DNA of 64,000 bases from Ceratotherium simum simum (GCF_000283155.1 NW_004454239.1:6909117-6973116), one strand, 5' to 3'. Shown: positions 22,770 to 34,570, numbered from the stretch's first letter. A program made the numbers and translations. Notes: generated from the letters alone by a model not told the origin.

Positions 22770-23024
22770 ATTTATTTATTTATTTTTTTTGGTGAGGAAA
22801 ATCAGCCCTGAGCTAAGATCCGATGCTGATCCTCCTCTTTTTTGCCGAGGAAGACTGGCCCTGAGCTAACCTCCGTGCCCATCTTCCTCTACTTTATATG
22901 GGACTCCGCCACAGCATGGCTCGACAAGCAGTGCATCAGTGTGCGCCCAGGATCCGAACCCGCGAACCCCGGGCCGCCAAAGGGGAGCGTGCGCACTTAA
23001 CCACTGTGCCACCGGGCAGGCACT
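22770..23024 (-). mobile_element. ERE SINE, antisense, with short TSD
   Basis: (TTTA)n/T tail, 'gaggaaaatcagccctgagc', 'gaggaagactggccctgagc', 'catggctcgacaagcagtgc', 'gatccgaacccgcgaacc' and 'ccaccgggcaggca'. Flanks share 'tggtcact' (22762-22769 and 23025-23032), followed on both sides by A/T-rich bases, so the duplication may be a few bases longer. Frames here (113 and 123 codons) are SINE shadows. Confidence 0.93.
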
Positions 23025-23032
23025 TGGTCACT

Positions 23033-23480
23033 TTTTATAATGAAATTTCCACTCATAGTTCCAGCCACGCCAAGTGCATCTCAGAAAGTCCAAAATATCC
23101 ACATCCTTTTTCTTTCGTAACAAGTAAATGCATTTCTTTAAAAATTCCTGATGCTGATTCTACCCAGCTGCTGAAGAAACACTCTTACGTGGCAGAGGGC
23201 AGAGGTCGGGGTTACCCGGTGAGACAGGGGCTGGAGGAACTGGTACTTCTTGGCTGGCACCAGCTCTGAGTGGACGTCACAGCACTGGGCTAAAGTCCAC
23301 CTGGGAAGCCAGGAGCCTCCTTGAGCCTCAGGTCCGATGTCTTGGTGCCTTTAGTTTGTGAGTCAAGGGCGGGCAGGTCTTGGAGTAGGGAAGGTCACTG
23401 AAATGTCTCTCCCCTGGCAGTCACTGGTAACAGCTGACCACACTGAGTACTGAGTGGGGGCCGTGCTCTGTCAAGGGTGC
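23033..23480. other. Unclassified non-coding stretch
   Basis: Nothing recognised. Confidence 0.5.
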
Positions 23481-23705
23481 GTCACACATTTTCCCATGAG
23501 AAACAACCCCCCAGGGAAGATACACCTTGTTCCTTAATGTATTCAAGCATTATTCATAGAGTGCCCACTATGTGCCAGATGGAACTCATTGGTGACTTTT
23601 CATTGGAATCATTGTCATGATTCCAATTTGAAACTCAGAAATAGACACTGAGAAGCGTGACCTGACCAATGCCACACATAAAATAGTGTCTCCCAACTGG
23701 AAGAT
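23480..23705 (-). repeat. Possible MIR-type SINE, antisense
   Basis: 'gtgcccactatgtgccaga' (23561-23579) and 'gaaactcagaaatagacac' (~23630) followed by 'gaccaatgccacacataaaa' match the MIR/MIR3 antisense order in degraded form. Confidence 0.4.
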
Positions 23706-23772
23706 GGAATGAAAAAAGAAAGAATGAAATAAAGGGAGGGAAGGAGGAAGAAAGAAAGAAAGGGAGAAAGCT
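23706..23772 (+). repeat. GAAA/GGAA-rich low-complexity tract
   Basis: Purine-rich (GAAA, GGAA units) with a few pyrimidines. Confidence 0.85.
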
Positions 23773-24189
23773 TCTCTTCTGATCCCACTCCCTCCTGCAG
23801 CTGTGGCTCTTGCTTTTCTGCTGATCTTCACAGCAAACCTTCTAGAAAGACACAAAGATGGCCACGCTTGCTGAATACTTTGTCCTCTCCTAGCCACTCT
23901 TCAACCCATTCTTAGCTTCTCTCCACGCTCACTGTTCCATTGAAACAGCTTTGACAAGTCACCGATGAGTTCCACGTTTCCAAATCCAATGGATATTTCT
24001 AGATCTTAAACTTGAACCACTCAGCAGTGTTCAAAATATGTGGTCTCTTTCTCTTTCTCAAATACTCTCATCCTTTGGCCTCCAGAATTCTGGACATTCC
24101 TCTTCGTCCTCCTCTCCAGTCCCTCCTTCTCTCTCAGGATACTTTGGTGGCCCTACGACTTCGCATGACCTCTGCATTATCTCTAGACG
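23773..24189. other. Unclassified stretch
   Basis: Pyrimidine-rich, no gene or named repeat. The 63- and 70-codon frames are unsupported. Confidence 0.5.
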
Positions 24190-24600
24190 TTCGCATGCAA
24201 TAGCACACAAATGGAAGCAACCTATATGTCCCTCCATAGGGGAATGTTAAGTAAACCACGGCACATTAATTTTATGGAACACCAAGTAGCTGTTTGAAAA
24301 AACAAATTAAATCTCCATGTATTGACATGTGAAGGTCTCTAGACATGTAGTAAATGAAAATAGAAGACAGCGCTGCAGAGAATGATGCTATTTAAGTATG
24401 ATATATTTCTGTATATACATATAAATGTATATCATGCATTTTAAAAGGGGTATACACAATGCTGGGTATGAAGAATAAATTGGGGGATAGGAAAGGGATT
24501 TAGGGGTGGTCAAAAGGGGCATACATTTTATCTCTATTGATAAATATTTTGAAAATAAATGATGTCTCCTGTAATTAAAACTGAAAAATCATTTTAAATA
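24190..24600 (+). mobile_element. LINE-1 M-type 3' end, sense
   Basis: 'aaatggaagcaacctatatg' (24209), 'gaatgttaagtaaaccacgg', 'ccatgtattgacatgtgaag' (24316-24335), 'atagaagacagcgctgcag' and 'ggggataggaaagggattta' reproduce the well-known sense-strand 3' end of old mammalian LINE-1s in order. It carries many substitutions. Confidence 0.8.
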
Positions 24601-24639
24601 AATAGCTATTATGCACCTTCAGGCTTACTCCTTAGCCCT

Positions 24640-25190
24640 CCTCCCTCTCGTCACTTTCTCCAGAGGTGGTTTCAGCCAGTTCAAAGACTTAAATCTCATC
24701 TATTTGCAACTGCCTCCAGATCTGCAGATCAGGTCTTTCTTCTGAGCGGCAGATGTGTTTCTATAACTACTTATTTGGATTCTCTACCAAAAGTATCATT
24801 GTCAGCTTCACAAATCTTCTATGACCAACTGGAACACTAATTCTCCCCCTAAACCCATCCCTTGCCCAGTTTTCCCCATTTCAGTAAATGACATTGCCAT
24901 TTGGAAACTTACAGACTATACTTGATTCCTGTCTTCCCCTTACACCCCGCACCTAGTCTATTCCATGAAGTTGCTGCCCTTTATATCTCCAGAGTGACCC
25001 TAGATTCATCCCTCTCCTTCTTCCTAAATTCTTCGCTATCACGCTAAGTCAAGCCACCGGATTCTCTCACCTGGGCTGCTGCCATAGTCTTCTGGTTGAT
25101 TTCTCTGCTTCTTCTCTTGCCACTGTCCACTCAGTTATCTACCCAGCATCACAGTGACCTTTTCCAGTGTAAATGGGATCAGTCATGTCC
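24640..25190 (-). repeat. Old dispersed repeat family, opposite orientation
   Basis: 'cccatttcagtaaatgacat' (24876-24895), 'cttgattcctgtcttcccct' (24921), 'tctctcacctgggctgctgc' (25063-25082) and 'atctacccagcatcacagtgacc' split across ~25137-25160 follow the reverse complement of the family seen at 47-49 kb (its 'gatggtggcttggact...' region). The order is right but divergence is strong. Confidence 0.55.
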
Positions 25191-25786
25191 CCAGATACCT
25201 GCTCCTCTCTGCACCCTGCTTGTGCTTCTAGAGATGGGCAGGGTAGAGCAGTGCTGTTGACCCGAATGCTCCTCAGAAGAGCCCAAGCATGGTAAGCCCC
25301 TTGCTCAGTCTCCCTTTCCTGGGAGGAGGTTAGGGGAACCTACTAGGTGAAGGGAGAGAAGAAGGGGAAACACAGATGCAGCTGCAGTATCTTCAGTGAA
25401 AACACTGGATAAAGAGTCTCCTCTTCCCTACAGAAACATAGATGTCTGTGAATGCTCTCAGCTACCGGCATCAGGTAATGTGCAGTTCAGGTTGGATCTC
25501 CATGCCTCCCAAGCTCTGCTCCACACAGCCAGAGAGTTGCCCAGATTGGTGGGATCAGGCCCGTGTGTCCAAGTCAAACCCACGAGGCTCTCAGTGTTTG
25601 TTCTGAGACTGCAGATGGCGCTGGGGGAAATCCACAAGGAAAAACACAGAATCACATTCTGTAGGATTTTGAAACCACTGTGTTGTTCCTTGGAGCCCTT
25701 ATTTTGGAATAAGACTCTAAACTAGATAGAAGAAGACCAAACTTGAGTTGGATTTTCCAGAATGCAATATCTAGATAATTGCTTTT
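25191..25786. other. Unclassified stretch
   Basis: A 109-codon frame (25396-25725, +) is open, and a segment near 25440-25472 is flanked by 'ctacag' and 'gtaatg'. The resemblance to an exon is weak and there is no domain. Not called as a gene. Confidence 0.4.
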
Positions 25787-25801
25787 AAGAATTACAATTC
25801 T

Positions 25802-25995
25802 GGGGCCTGCCCTGTGGTGTAGTGGTTAAGCTCGTGCACTCCACTTGGTCAGCCCAGGGTTCTCGGGTTTGGATCCTGGGCGTGGACCTACACCGCTCAT
25901 CAAGCCATGCTGTGGTGGTGTCACCCGTACAAAATAGAGGAAGATGGGCACAGATGATAGCTCAGGGCCAATATTCCTCACCAAAAAAAACAAAA
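25802..25995 (+). mobile_element. ERE SINE, sense, short form, perfect 15-bp TSD
   Basis: Head 'ggggcctgccctgtggtg' contains a polymerase III A-box-like TGGTGTAGTGG (25815-25825) and a B-box-like GGTTTGGATCC (25866-25876), the CpG-decayed form of GGTTCGAATCC, showing its tRNA origin. The body 'catcaagccatgctgtggt' and 'gaggaagatgggcacagatg' is followed by the A-rich tail 'aaaaaaaacaaaaa'. Flanked by 'aagaattacaattct' at 25787-25801 and 25996-26010. This is the only sense-orientation ERE in the window. Confidence 0.97.
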
Positions 25996-26010
25996 AAGAA
26001 TTACAATTCT

Positions 26011-27139
26011 GAATTTCCTTGGAGAAAAACTGGTGAGACATATCCTGAAAAGATACTAGGATAAGGTTTTGTGAAAATACTATGACAATTATATCAAGTT
26101 AACTGCAAATAAAAAACAAATGTATTTCATCACAGGATTTTTGTAAATGCTCTTGTAAGGAGAATTTATTAAGCTTTATTGAGGTGAGAAATTAGGAGAT
26201 GAAAGTTTAAAATTCTAACAGTAAGATGTGCATGGGCACTACTGAGTCACTGTAGTTCTTATTTAAGGCTCGATTGGTATTAATATTGGGCCATATGAGT
26301 TATATGTGCTCCAAATGAAAAGAAAAAAAATTTAACCAAGAAAAAAAAAGCATTGTTTAACGCACAGTCAACCTACTGGGGCATCCAAATTCAGCAATTT
26401 CTGATGTGCTGGCCAGATCCCAAGCATCCTTCAGCCACCAGTGGTGAAGCCATGTGAACTATGTGAAAGTATGCAGAGACCCACCAAAAGCCCACAGTGC
26501 AGACTCTCTTCGATAGCGAGAAGTCATTTATTAATAAAGCTATTGACATGTTTTAATATTTATAGTTATTTACCTTGCAAAGGAACTGAATCAGGGAGTA
26601 CAGAGACAGTACCCCGAGAGAGGGAGTGTTTACCTAGGCTAATAGCTTCCCTTTGGAAAGCGGGCAAGGGAGAGCAGGGGCTGCGGGGGCCCCAGAAGCC
26701 CTTCTCAAGGACTCTGGGTGGGAACACTCTGAGAGGAAGTGTGTGCACAGCACTTCCAGCAAAGATGCCAGTCATCCCCAGGGCCACCTCTGCTCCTGCC
26801 CTGCCTCACGATGTTGGTCCCCCGTGAAGGGAGACAGGGGGCCACACTGCAGCTCACTGTCTCCTGGACTGGGCATCCCTGGAGGCGAGGTCCTAATTTT
26901 GCTCCTTCTTGCACCTCATCCACATCATCCTTCTTCAAAGGCCACCGTAACATGGAAGACCTAGGAGAAAATGATGGCCAGCTCAGGCTAGAGAAGAGAC
27001 ACAGAGGAGGCAGGACCACAGGGGAGGAGTGGGGGCATGGGGCACTAAGGGTGTTTGGGACCAAAAAAGGGCACAGGATTGACAGAAGATGGCCCCATGG
27101 CACTCCCTGAGAGTCTATTCCTGCAGCCTCTGGCTCAGT
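26011..27139. other. Unclassified stretch, AT-rich then GC-rich
   Basis: AT-rich to ~26380, then GC-rich to ~27100. The GC-rich part has overlapping open frames on both strands (up to 145 codons) but none shows a domain, and stops are simply rare in this composition. No repeat named. Confidence 0.45.
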
Positions 27140-27500
27140 CAAGTCATGCTAAGTCATGCTGCAGTAACAACAATAGAAAGAGATTTCTTGCTCTTAGGAC
27201 ATGTTCATGCCCACTGGCCAGGGACTCTGTTCACGGTCTTCACCAAGCACCCTGGCTGATGGGGGCTCCATCTCAATGTGTGTTTCCATGAGTGGCATGG
27301 CACAAGAGGGGTGGATCTGGAGGGACTCATACCAGAAATACAATGCTCTGGCCACAGTCCATTGATCAGCCTGTTGATCACAAGACTGCTCCTACATTCA
27401 AGGGGGAAGAAAAGCACAATTCTCCCATCAACCAGCAGGAGAAGATGGGGGATCACTGAGCAGGAGAGATGTCTGCCCTGTGCTCAGAGCTCTGGGCAGA
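27140..27500 (-). mobile_element. Possible LTR fragment, antisense
   Basis: 'ccactggccagggactctgt' (27211-27230) and 'caccctggctgatgggggct' (27248-27267) resemble a common mammalian LTR read in antisense, where '...gggactctgt...' precedes 'ggctgatgggggctcca'. Only these blocks match well; the family is unknown. Confidence 0.4.
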
Positions 27501-28979
27501 TTTAGATCAATTAGAGAAGTAACCGCATTTCGGCCTTCCTCTGGGCTTGAAATCGTTTGAAATACTTTGCTTGAACCTAAAGGAAAACACTAATAAACAC
27601 TCTCAGAACCCCATGGAGATGGACTGTGAGACCATTTTGTTACAGGTCGGGCAAGCCTCCCTTCCACGAGAGACGGCAGAGGGCTGTGCTAGCAGGTTAC
27701 TGTCATTTATCCAATAGGCCTCCATTAGTCACTTCAGAAAAAGTGGTTTTTGTGATCCAGCTGCAGGTAAAGTTGACCAGTCAGTGTAACTGGGTATCAG
27801 GCGCTGGGCCCACATGAGGCCATGTCACTGTGCAACACGGGTGAAGCTACCACTCTGCCCCATCGTGTGGTTTTCCCTGTCGGGACTCAGCTGTGCTTAT
27901 AAGACAGAGGAATACGGACATTTGGGTTTAAGGGTTTTCCAGATAAATGAGCCAAAGGGCCAAAGGAGCTGAAGGCAATACAAGAAAGTGACAAATGATG
28001 AACTCTGGAATTGAAGTGGGGGGAGGGGTGAGAGAGGATTGGAGGGGGGAGGGGTGACAGAAGGAGAGGAGGGGTCCCTGGTGGGAGGCCCTCCTGAGGC
28101 CCAGTCACAACAAAGGCGAAGGCCGGAGGAGTGAAGCAAACAGGTCAGGGAGTCAGGAGGCGTGGTTGGAGTTAGCGGTAAGGAGTGTGTGTTTGTAAGA
28201 ATGGGCGGCTGGAAGAAAGGGCCACTGTTGTTTAGGGTGCTTAGGAATTGAAAGCCCCATCTATTGAACTGAGCATCCACACAGAATGCCACTTCACACC
28301 GATCCTGGGAAGAATTGGGGTGACAAGGATGACAGTGAACCAAGAGCTGAAGTCTACAGTGACAGAGAAAGTAGAGACAGTGACAAGCAGGGGATCAGGT
28401 GGTATTGCTGGAAGGCAGAGCCATCAATGGAATAAGGTTTTGTTTTTGTTTTATAAACAAAAGAATGGGGTTCTAATTTTTTGGAGGTGGTGACGGTGAT
28501 CAATGAGGTCCTCACACCCGTCTCCCAAAGCGGAGATTCGTGGAGTGAAAGAATGCAGAGCCAGCACTGAAAAGGGCTGCAAGGGGAGGAGTGTGTTCCC
28601 AGAAGATCCCGGTTTCAGGTTTTTGGGAAAAGCCCAGGAAGACAGACTAGTCTGTGCAGACAGGAAAGCAGTTGGTTAATCACTGACCCCATCAATCTAT
28701 TGTCGATTATCTTCTCGGTGTCTAGGACAGGGTCTGGGAGCACTTCTCAGCCTGAAGATCTCCAGGGCATGAAGCTTAGAGATCACTCCTATGGCTCTTG
28801 GTCCAGGCCTCACTCTTCTGTACAAATCAAGAAACCAGAAAAGTCCATTCCAATCCCTTCTTACTGATGGAAATCATCGAGGTATATGAATTGTCTCCAC
28901 GTGCACAGTCTCATTTATGCTAACAAGAATGAAGAAGCTGGCTACACGATTAGGCCCGGGAACAAAAGTTTTTGGTACT
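27501..28979. other. Unclassified stretch with a G-rich tract
   Basis: Bases 28018-28065 hold runs of four to six G separated by A or short linkers. The rest is unclassified. The 148-codon minus-strand frame (27897-28343) is Pro/Ser-rich, caused by the G-rich tract on the other strand. Confidence 0.45.
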
Positions 28980-29619
28980 GCGTCTTATTTTGATTATTGC
29001 TGAAAAAATTGGAAACTGCAGCACTGGAGTATTTTTCGCTAACGCCTTCCTAAGCTGTCCTGTGGGTGAAAAACACACGGCCTTCGAATGCGTGCCTCCT
29101 TCCTCCCCCCTTGCCACATTCTACTATACCTCCAAGTCCCATTTCTGCAAACCTTCCCAGCCAGAGCAACTGCTCTCTCCCCGAACTCTCCTAGATCAGA
29201 TTCTCCCTCCCATTCATTGGATGAACCATCCCGTGGCAGTTCGGGCTGTAAGGCTCTGAAATTCCTTTGCTCTTTGTGTTGTTAAAAGAGTTTCCACGCA
29301 CATACGTATGATCTCATCAAGTAGCATGTGTGCTCCAAGAAGGAAGAGTATCCTTCCTCTTTGCCACTGTGCTCTCCCAGCCCCCACACAGGCCCTTAAC
29401 CCAAGTCAAGGCTCTCAACCAATATTGGTTTTTATCATTAAAGGCCCGATGACCGAACATAAAGCCAAAGTTATGGAAAGCGTAGCCAATGATGGTGAAG
29501 GGGTTACTCACCTGCTGGCAAGGGCCCTGAGACACAGAGCAGCACTCACACAGCAGAAATGAACAGGCGTCTTTCTGTCACCCTCAGTGCACTTGTGCCC
29601 CTGGTTAGCTGGAATTGAA
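28980..29619. other. Unclassified stretch
   Basis: No gene or repeat recognised. Confidence 0.5.
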
Positions 29620-30110
29620 AGACGCAGCAATTAAAAAGTTTAGCAGGTAGATTGGAGGCTAAGTTCCTGAGAAATATACCGCACTTGCCATGCACAGTCT
29701 CAAATAGCTTCTAAAAACTGCTACCTGAGCCAGATCTGGGGGTCGTGAATTTTTTGCTATGTATGCTGGAAATCTAAGCAGTAAATATCTATTTCTAACC
29801 AGACACAACTTGTCTATATTTTTTTTCTCAAAGAATGTGGGAGCTTACTTTCATTTGATATAATTCAATTACTTTTTTCTATCCTATGAAGAAAAATAGC
29901 TCATTCAAATCAAACCAGGACTCCTTTCCATTTTTGGCCTATTGACAGCATCTTTTGTACCCAGCTAAGCAGTCTTTGCAGCATTTGGCATTGTTCCTGC
30001 TCTGAGGGCAGGATTTAGAACAGATGCCATCTTCCCTGAGTCGGGATGCTACTGAGTTTTCTGTTGATTAGTAGGCTGCATAATTAGACGTGACAGCCTG
30101 GAGATTCCTG
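29620..30110. promoter_or_regulatory. Candidate conserved non-coding element
   Basis: Repeat-free AT-rich text, for example 'gttgattagtaggctgcata' (30063-30082) followed by 'attagacgtgacag', with TAAT/ATTA cores and a TGACAG motif. Non-coding in all frames. Inference from texture and motifs. Confidence 0.25.
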
Positions 30111-30920
30111 GCCACAAACCATTCCTAATGGGGGAAGCCGCTCTGCTCTTGGAAGGCACCCCTCTGCAGAAGTTCCACATGCTGGAAGTTCCTCTATTAA
30201 CCCCATAATTCCTCCAGTGCACGTAGCCACAGATCTGGGGACTCAGGGCAGCTGGCCCAAGGTTGGTAGACGGAACATGCTAAGTACAGGGACTCAGCAT
30301 CCATCAGTGTAGCCTGGTGAAGTATCTTTGTGAGGACCCGCATTTGCTGCCCTGAGCTCCGTGAAATAGATGAGAGCAATTGATGGAGCAGAGCCAGGCA
30401 GATACATGTAGTCTATGCGAAGGGTCCACTCTGGCAATGCTCAGACCACACACAACTGGCAGGTCCAGGACAAAGGCTCTGCTCTCCCTCGGTCCAATAA
30501 GTACAACTCTGTTTTATGAGCACAGATGTCCTTGACCACAGCCACCGTCCCCTCCGTGGGTCCCACTGGCTACAAAGGCAGCTAGGGTGGGCGAGAGGGT
30601 GGGATCTGCTCCCATTCCCAGAGAGGAGCCTCATCGTGCAGAGAGCCAGGGTAGTCTGCAGCTTTACAGCGTCAGCAGTGAAGAGCACCAGGCGCACCTC
30701 AAGCCACGCCCAAGTCACGCTGGATCCAGCCCAGGTGTAGTGGGGCAGCCAGCAGGCACGGGGAACTGGAGTGAGGCCACAGGCCTCCACCTTTGCAGGG
30801 AGCTCACGGTCCTGAGCCAAACGGAGGGAAAAAGGACACTCAAAGGCAACAATTACATATCACATGTGTCTCTCCTTCAGGCACAAAAGACGAACTCCTT
30901 TTGAAACATAGCAGGTGCTA
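30111..30920. other. Unclassified GC-richer stretch
   Basis: Overlapping frames on both strands (135 codons on minus, 105 on plus) but no domain, no repeat named. Confidence 0.45.
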
Positions 30921-32080
30921 CAGAGCTGGCTACTTATTTATTTAGAAATTTCCAGGGGAAAAAAGCCTCTATCAATAGTATCAGCCAGCTAATTGCTCAG
31001 TTGAGGGGCGAAATGCTCAGAATGGTGGCAAGTGTTTGCTGCCTCTTGATACCAAATTTCAAAGAGAAATCATTTTCACAGTGCTCAGCAGCGTCTCTTC
31101 ATCTGTGTTTTGCTGGACACACGTTTTCTTCTCAACCGCACGCTTTCCCAGGGCAATGACCCTGGTCCCCCACCTTCCCTCCTTCAGCACGCAGGGGTCC
31201 TCAGGTCCTCTCCTCCCCTGGGAGCCCAGAGGGGGCCTCCAAACAAGCATATTTTGTCGCCTTGTTAGAGCAGGCAGACTTCTTTTTTAAATCAAAGAGT
31301 TATAAAATACCTAATTAGTAATGTGCAGCAGCATTATTTTTATTCGTCTATACATTTCTAATTAAAATTATGCCATTCTTAAAAATTGCAACATAATACA
31401 CCCAAGCCTTTCATTTCGTATGCAAAGTGTTTGAAAGCCTGCAGTCCCCGTGAGGTGGTAATTTCAAAAGGAATGGTAAGCCAACAAAAGAAAAAAAGGG
31501 GAGCCATAAGTAATTTCTTTTAAGAAAATGTATAGAGTACACTAATTTGAAAGAAAAGCGATTTTGAAATATAAAAGGAAATCTACAAAAACGAAGCATT
31601 CAGCCCTTTCATTGCACGGTGTTGCCGATAATATTGTATCTGTGATTAAAGATTCTTTCCGCAGCCACTTAAGCCAATAGAAATTGAACTTGCCTGAGCG
31701 CAGCCTGCCTCCCTCAACCCTGCCTTGACTACAGGAGGGGCGGGAAGGCCTCGTTGTTATTGGGATTTAAATCCCATCATCATTACAGAGGTGACTACAA
31801 ACGAAATATTTAAGAGCTGCATGGTTGGCTTGCCTGTTGAAGGCTGTCTCCAAAATGGGCCGCATCACAAAGAGAGTTAGGAGCCGAGCTCTGTGCTCCA
31901 GCTGCGAGAGTGGAGGGTCCAGTAGGAACAGATGTTTCCTGCAAGTTGCTGCCTCCCTCCCACGCATACAATATTCAAATTCCACTTGGCACTTATCCTG
32001 AAGCTTTTATTTCCCGCTTTCTCTTTTAACAGTTGTAGGAAAATGGGTCTTTATTCTCTCAAAGCGGTAAAGGCAGTGGC
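30920..32080. promoter_or_regulatory. Candidate conserved non-coding element cluster
   Basis: A repeat-free interval. Its core, ~31270-31640, is strongly AT-rich and contains the palindrome CTAATTAG at 31311-31318, CTAATTA at 31358-31364, and 'tcgtatgcaaagtgtttgaa' (31416-31435) with an octamer-like ATGCAAAG. 'gtgattaaagattctttccg' lies at 31643. Frames are short. The texture is that of a developmental enhancer. Needs cross-species alignment; regulatory role is inferred. Confidence 0.4.
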
Positions 32081-32750
32081 AGTTTTTGAGTATGCCCTCG
32101 TCCTAGATCTCAGGCAAAGATGTCAGCCAAAGACCACAGTCCTGGCTTTCTGCAAATGCTTCCTAACTCAGGCGCCTTGGGAGAATGCCCTGGCCTGCGT
32201 GAGCCCTGGATCCAGGGAGGCAGAGGGATGCAATGCGCTTGGCTTTGATCAGCACTGTGGGGTCTGCTCCCAAACCTTCCCCCTGGACACGACTTTGCAA
32301 GGAACTTCTTCAACTTGAAACTTTCATTGAACTCTTCCGGATGATGTTAGCCATCATATGGTTTTGATAATGGAAAGCAATATGCTAATTTTCAGGCCAG
32401 TAAACACTGTGTTTGAAACCAAGCTGGGAGGAGCAGAGGGCCTGGGTAGAGCTTGCGCTGAGTCTGTCAGGCTTTGGCGGGACAACCGCAATGCTCCTGG
32501 GTCAGGCCAGGCAATCCGGGGTTCCAAAGACCAAGGAACTGCAGAGACAGAGGCCCAGAGGGCAGCTCCTTCCTGTGTGAGGTGCTGGGGGTGCTGCTCC
32601 CAAGACAGAGGGAGAGGCAAGAGTAGACCCTCTCAGCTCAGATCAGAGGAGCGCGCGCCTCCTGTCCTCATGCAGAACACACGTGTATGCTCCGGGCCAC
32701 ATGTATGACCACACGTGTGCCTGTGCACAGAATGCACACAAAATTTAATA
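32081..32750. other. Unclassified GC-richer stretch
   Basis: Overlapping frames on both strands (up to 128 codons), no domains, no repeat named. Confidence 0.45.
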
Positions 32751-32985
32751 ACCCTGCTCTAGCTACAAATTAATTCCAATCTTGTACTCATATTAAAAAT
32801 GAACTCTATTTTATGTTGATCATTAACTAAGAATATTTCACACTGGAGATTTGTCATATTAAGGAGAATTGAAACCACTTATATCAATTAAATGTACAGC
32901 ATTATACTTAATCTCAGCAGAGATTACCAAAATACTCTAAGCATGATTTTACAGAAATGTAAAATATAAATTAGACAGGGGAATA
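32750..32985. promoter_or_regulatory. Candidate AT-rich conserved element
   Basis: Repeat-free AT-rich block with 'acaaattaattccaatctt' (32765-32783), 'gttgatcattaactaag' and 'tatcaattaaatgtac'. Non-coding. Inference only. Confidence 0.25.
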
Positions 32986-33499
32986 TTGGCCTCCACACAC
33001 GCACGCCCCCTGCCCTCTCTCACTCCCCTCGAAATATGGCTGCTTGCAAGTTGATGGGGCCGAGGACAGGGAGCAATATTTCAGCAAGAAACTCCTTCTA
33101 TCCACAGCACCGTAAAAATCAAGGCCGGAGTAAGTGCTGGTGCGGATGGGAGAAAGATGGCCAGTTGTAGCTTTTGAGGATTGAAGGACTGCCTGGGAAA
33201 AGATGTAGCAATGAAGAAAAGAAGAGTTTTCAAAAAGGCTTTGCAGTAGTGCCAGAGAGAGGGACTCAGGTGGGGCCTCAAGTAGGAAACACTGGGGCAG
33301 AGGACACTGCCTCACCTGCTCCTGATGAACACACAGCGACACTAGCCAAAAGCACTGCTGTGGGAGATCTCAAATCTTGTGCACTAGGACCAAGCCATCC
33401 CCACCACGGTGCAGCCTCCTGCAGATTTTATCAGCCCCTGAGAGATGCAACCCAGGCACGACACTCATAGAGACATTCTCCACTATCATGTGCTGAGCC
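32986..33499. other. Unclassified stretch
   Basis: Overlapping frames on both strands (123 and 98 codons) without domains. No repeat named. Confidence 0.45.
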
Positions 33500-33790
33500 A
33501 GAGAGACTTGGCCTTTTTTCATCTCATTTTCATTCTAAATTCTAATTTCAGCTCAGGTGTCACCTCCTCCAGGAAGTCTTCCGTGCTTCTCCAGGCTGAG
33601 TGTGAGCTCCTGCTTGTTGCTTCCAAGCCTTTATCACTCCCTAACCATACTATATTCTCTCACCTGTTTACACACCTATCTGCCTTGCTGAACCATGAAC
33701 GCTGGGAGGCAAGGATGGAGCCTTATTCATATTTGCAACTGCAGGGCCCCAGTGCAGACCTTAGAGCAGAGTGGGCAATGACCATCATGT
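33500..33790 (+). mobile_element. LINE-2 fragment, sense
   Basis: 'cagctcaggtgtcacctcct' (33549-33568), 'ccaggaagtcttccgtgctt' (33569-33588) and 'ctgggaggcaaggatggagc' (33702-33721) reproduce in order the hallmark LINE-2 end text: gtcacctcctcc-gaagccttccctga, then agctccatgagggcaggga. Old and diverged. Confidence 0.75.
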
Positions 33791-34210
33791 GATGAAGCTA
33801 CGGACACCTGCCTGTGGGTACCAACCCTCCCCTGAAAGCCCCCTCCCCGGGGCATCTGAAGAAGGGCAGCAGTGAGCACTAATGGGGGGCATGCTCCTAT
33901 AGCGCTGAGTATTGGGGCCCACCCAGTGGGCAGGCTGCATGAGAGGTGACAGAAGGCCTGGAGACAAATTCGGCTGCAATCTCACCAAGACACGATGCTG
34001 TTGGCCCCTCCGTGAGGTGAGAAGCTCCCCGCGCACCTCTGACTGGCAGGACCCCTAGTACTTCAGGCCCTGAGTCCATCCTCGGGCAGAAGTGTGTCCA
34101 GTCCCCTCCTCAGCAGCCACCACCCGCTCGGCATGGCTATGAGCAACACGAGGTGCCCGTCCCCTGGACTTCCGGGGTCCGTCTCTGTGACAGAGGCAAT
34201 AAACAAGGCA
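33791..34210. other. Unclassified stretch
   Basis: GC-richer, no gene or repeat named. Confidence 0.5.
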
Positions 34211-34570
34211 ACAAACTCAGGAGCAAGAGCATGTCAGAGCATGGTAAGTGCCGTCAAGAAAAGGTAAACAGGCGATTGAGAAGGAGTGACAGGGAGCAGA
34301 GCGGGTGGACACCACTGATCTGGGGTGCTCAGAGGGTGGGTGGGGGCTCGCTGAGACCTGAGAAACCACAGCAAATGCAAGGACCCTGGTAGACCCATGC
34401 CTGCCGACATAGTCTGGCTGGAGTGGCAAGGCCAGCGGAAAGCAGATAAGAGCAAGACCAGAGGAGGCCGAGGCCAGCACATAGGGGCTTGGGCCAGAGC
34501 AAGGCGAGCGGATTCTTCTGAGTATGAAGGGAGATCAGTGGAGACCATACAGCCTCCCTCTGCAGTGCCC
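34210..34570 (+). repeat. Old dispersed repeat family, fragment
   Basis: 'gactgagaagga'-like text ('gattgagaaggagtgacagg', 34273-34292), then 'ctggctggagtggcaaggcc' (34413-34432) and 'agatcagtggag' (34531-34542), resembles the middle of the family at 47-49 kb. The 153-codon minus-strand frame across it is chance. Confidence 0.35.

Noticed and set aside
25432..25480. Exon-like segment flanked by 'ctacag' and 'gtaatg'
   Set aside because: Such AG...GT pairs are frequent by chance. There is no conserved reading and no partner exon.
25815..25876. A-box and B-box-like sites suggesting a tRNA gene
   Set aside because: They belong to the tRNA-derived head of an ERE SINE. No cloverleaf can be completed.
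27897..28343. 148-codon Pro/Ser-rich frame on the minus strand
   Set aside because: Produced by the G-rich tract on the plus strand; low complexity.
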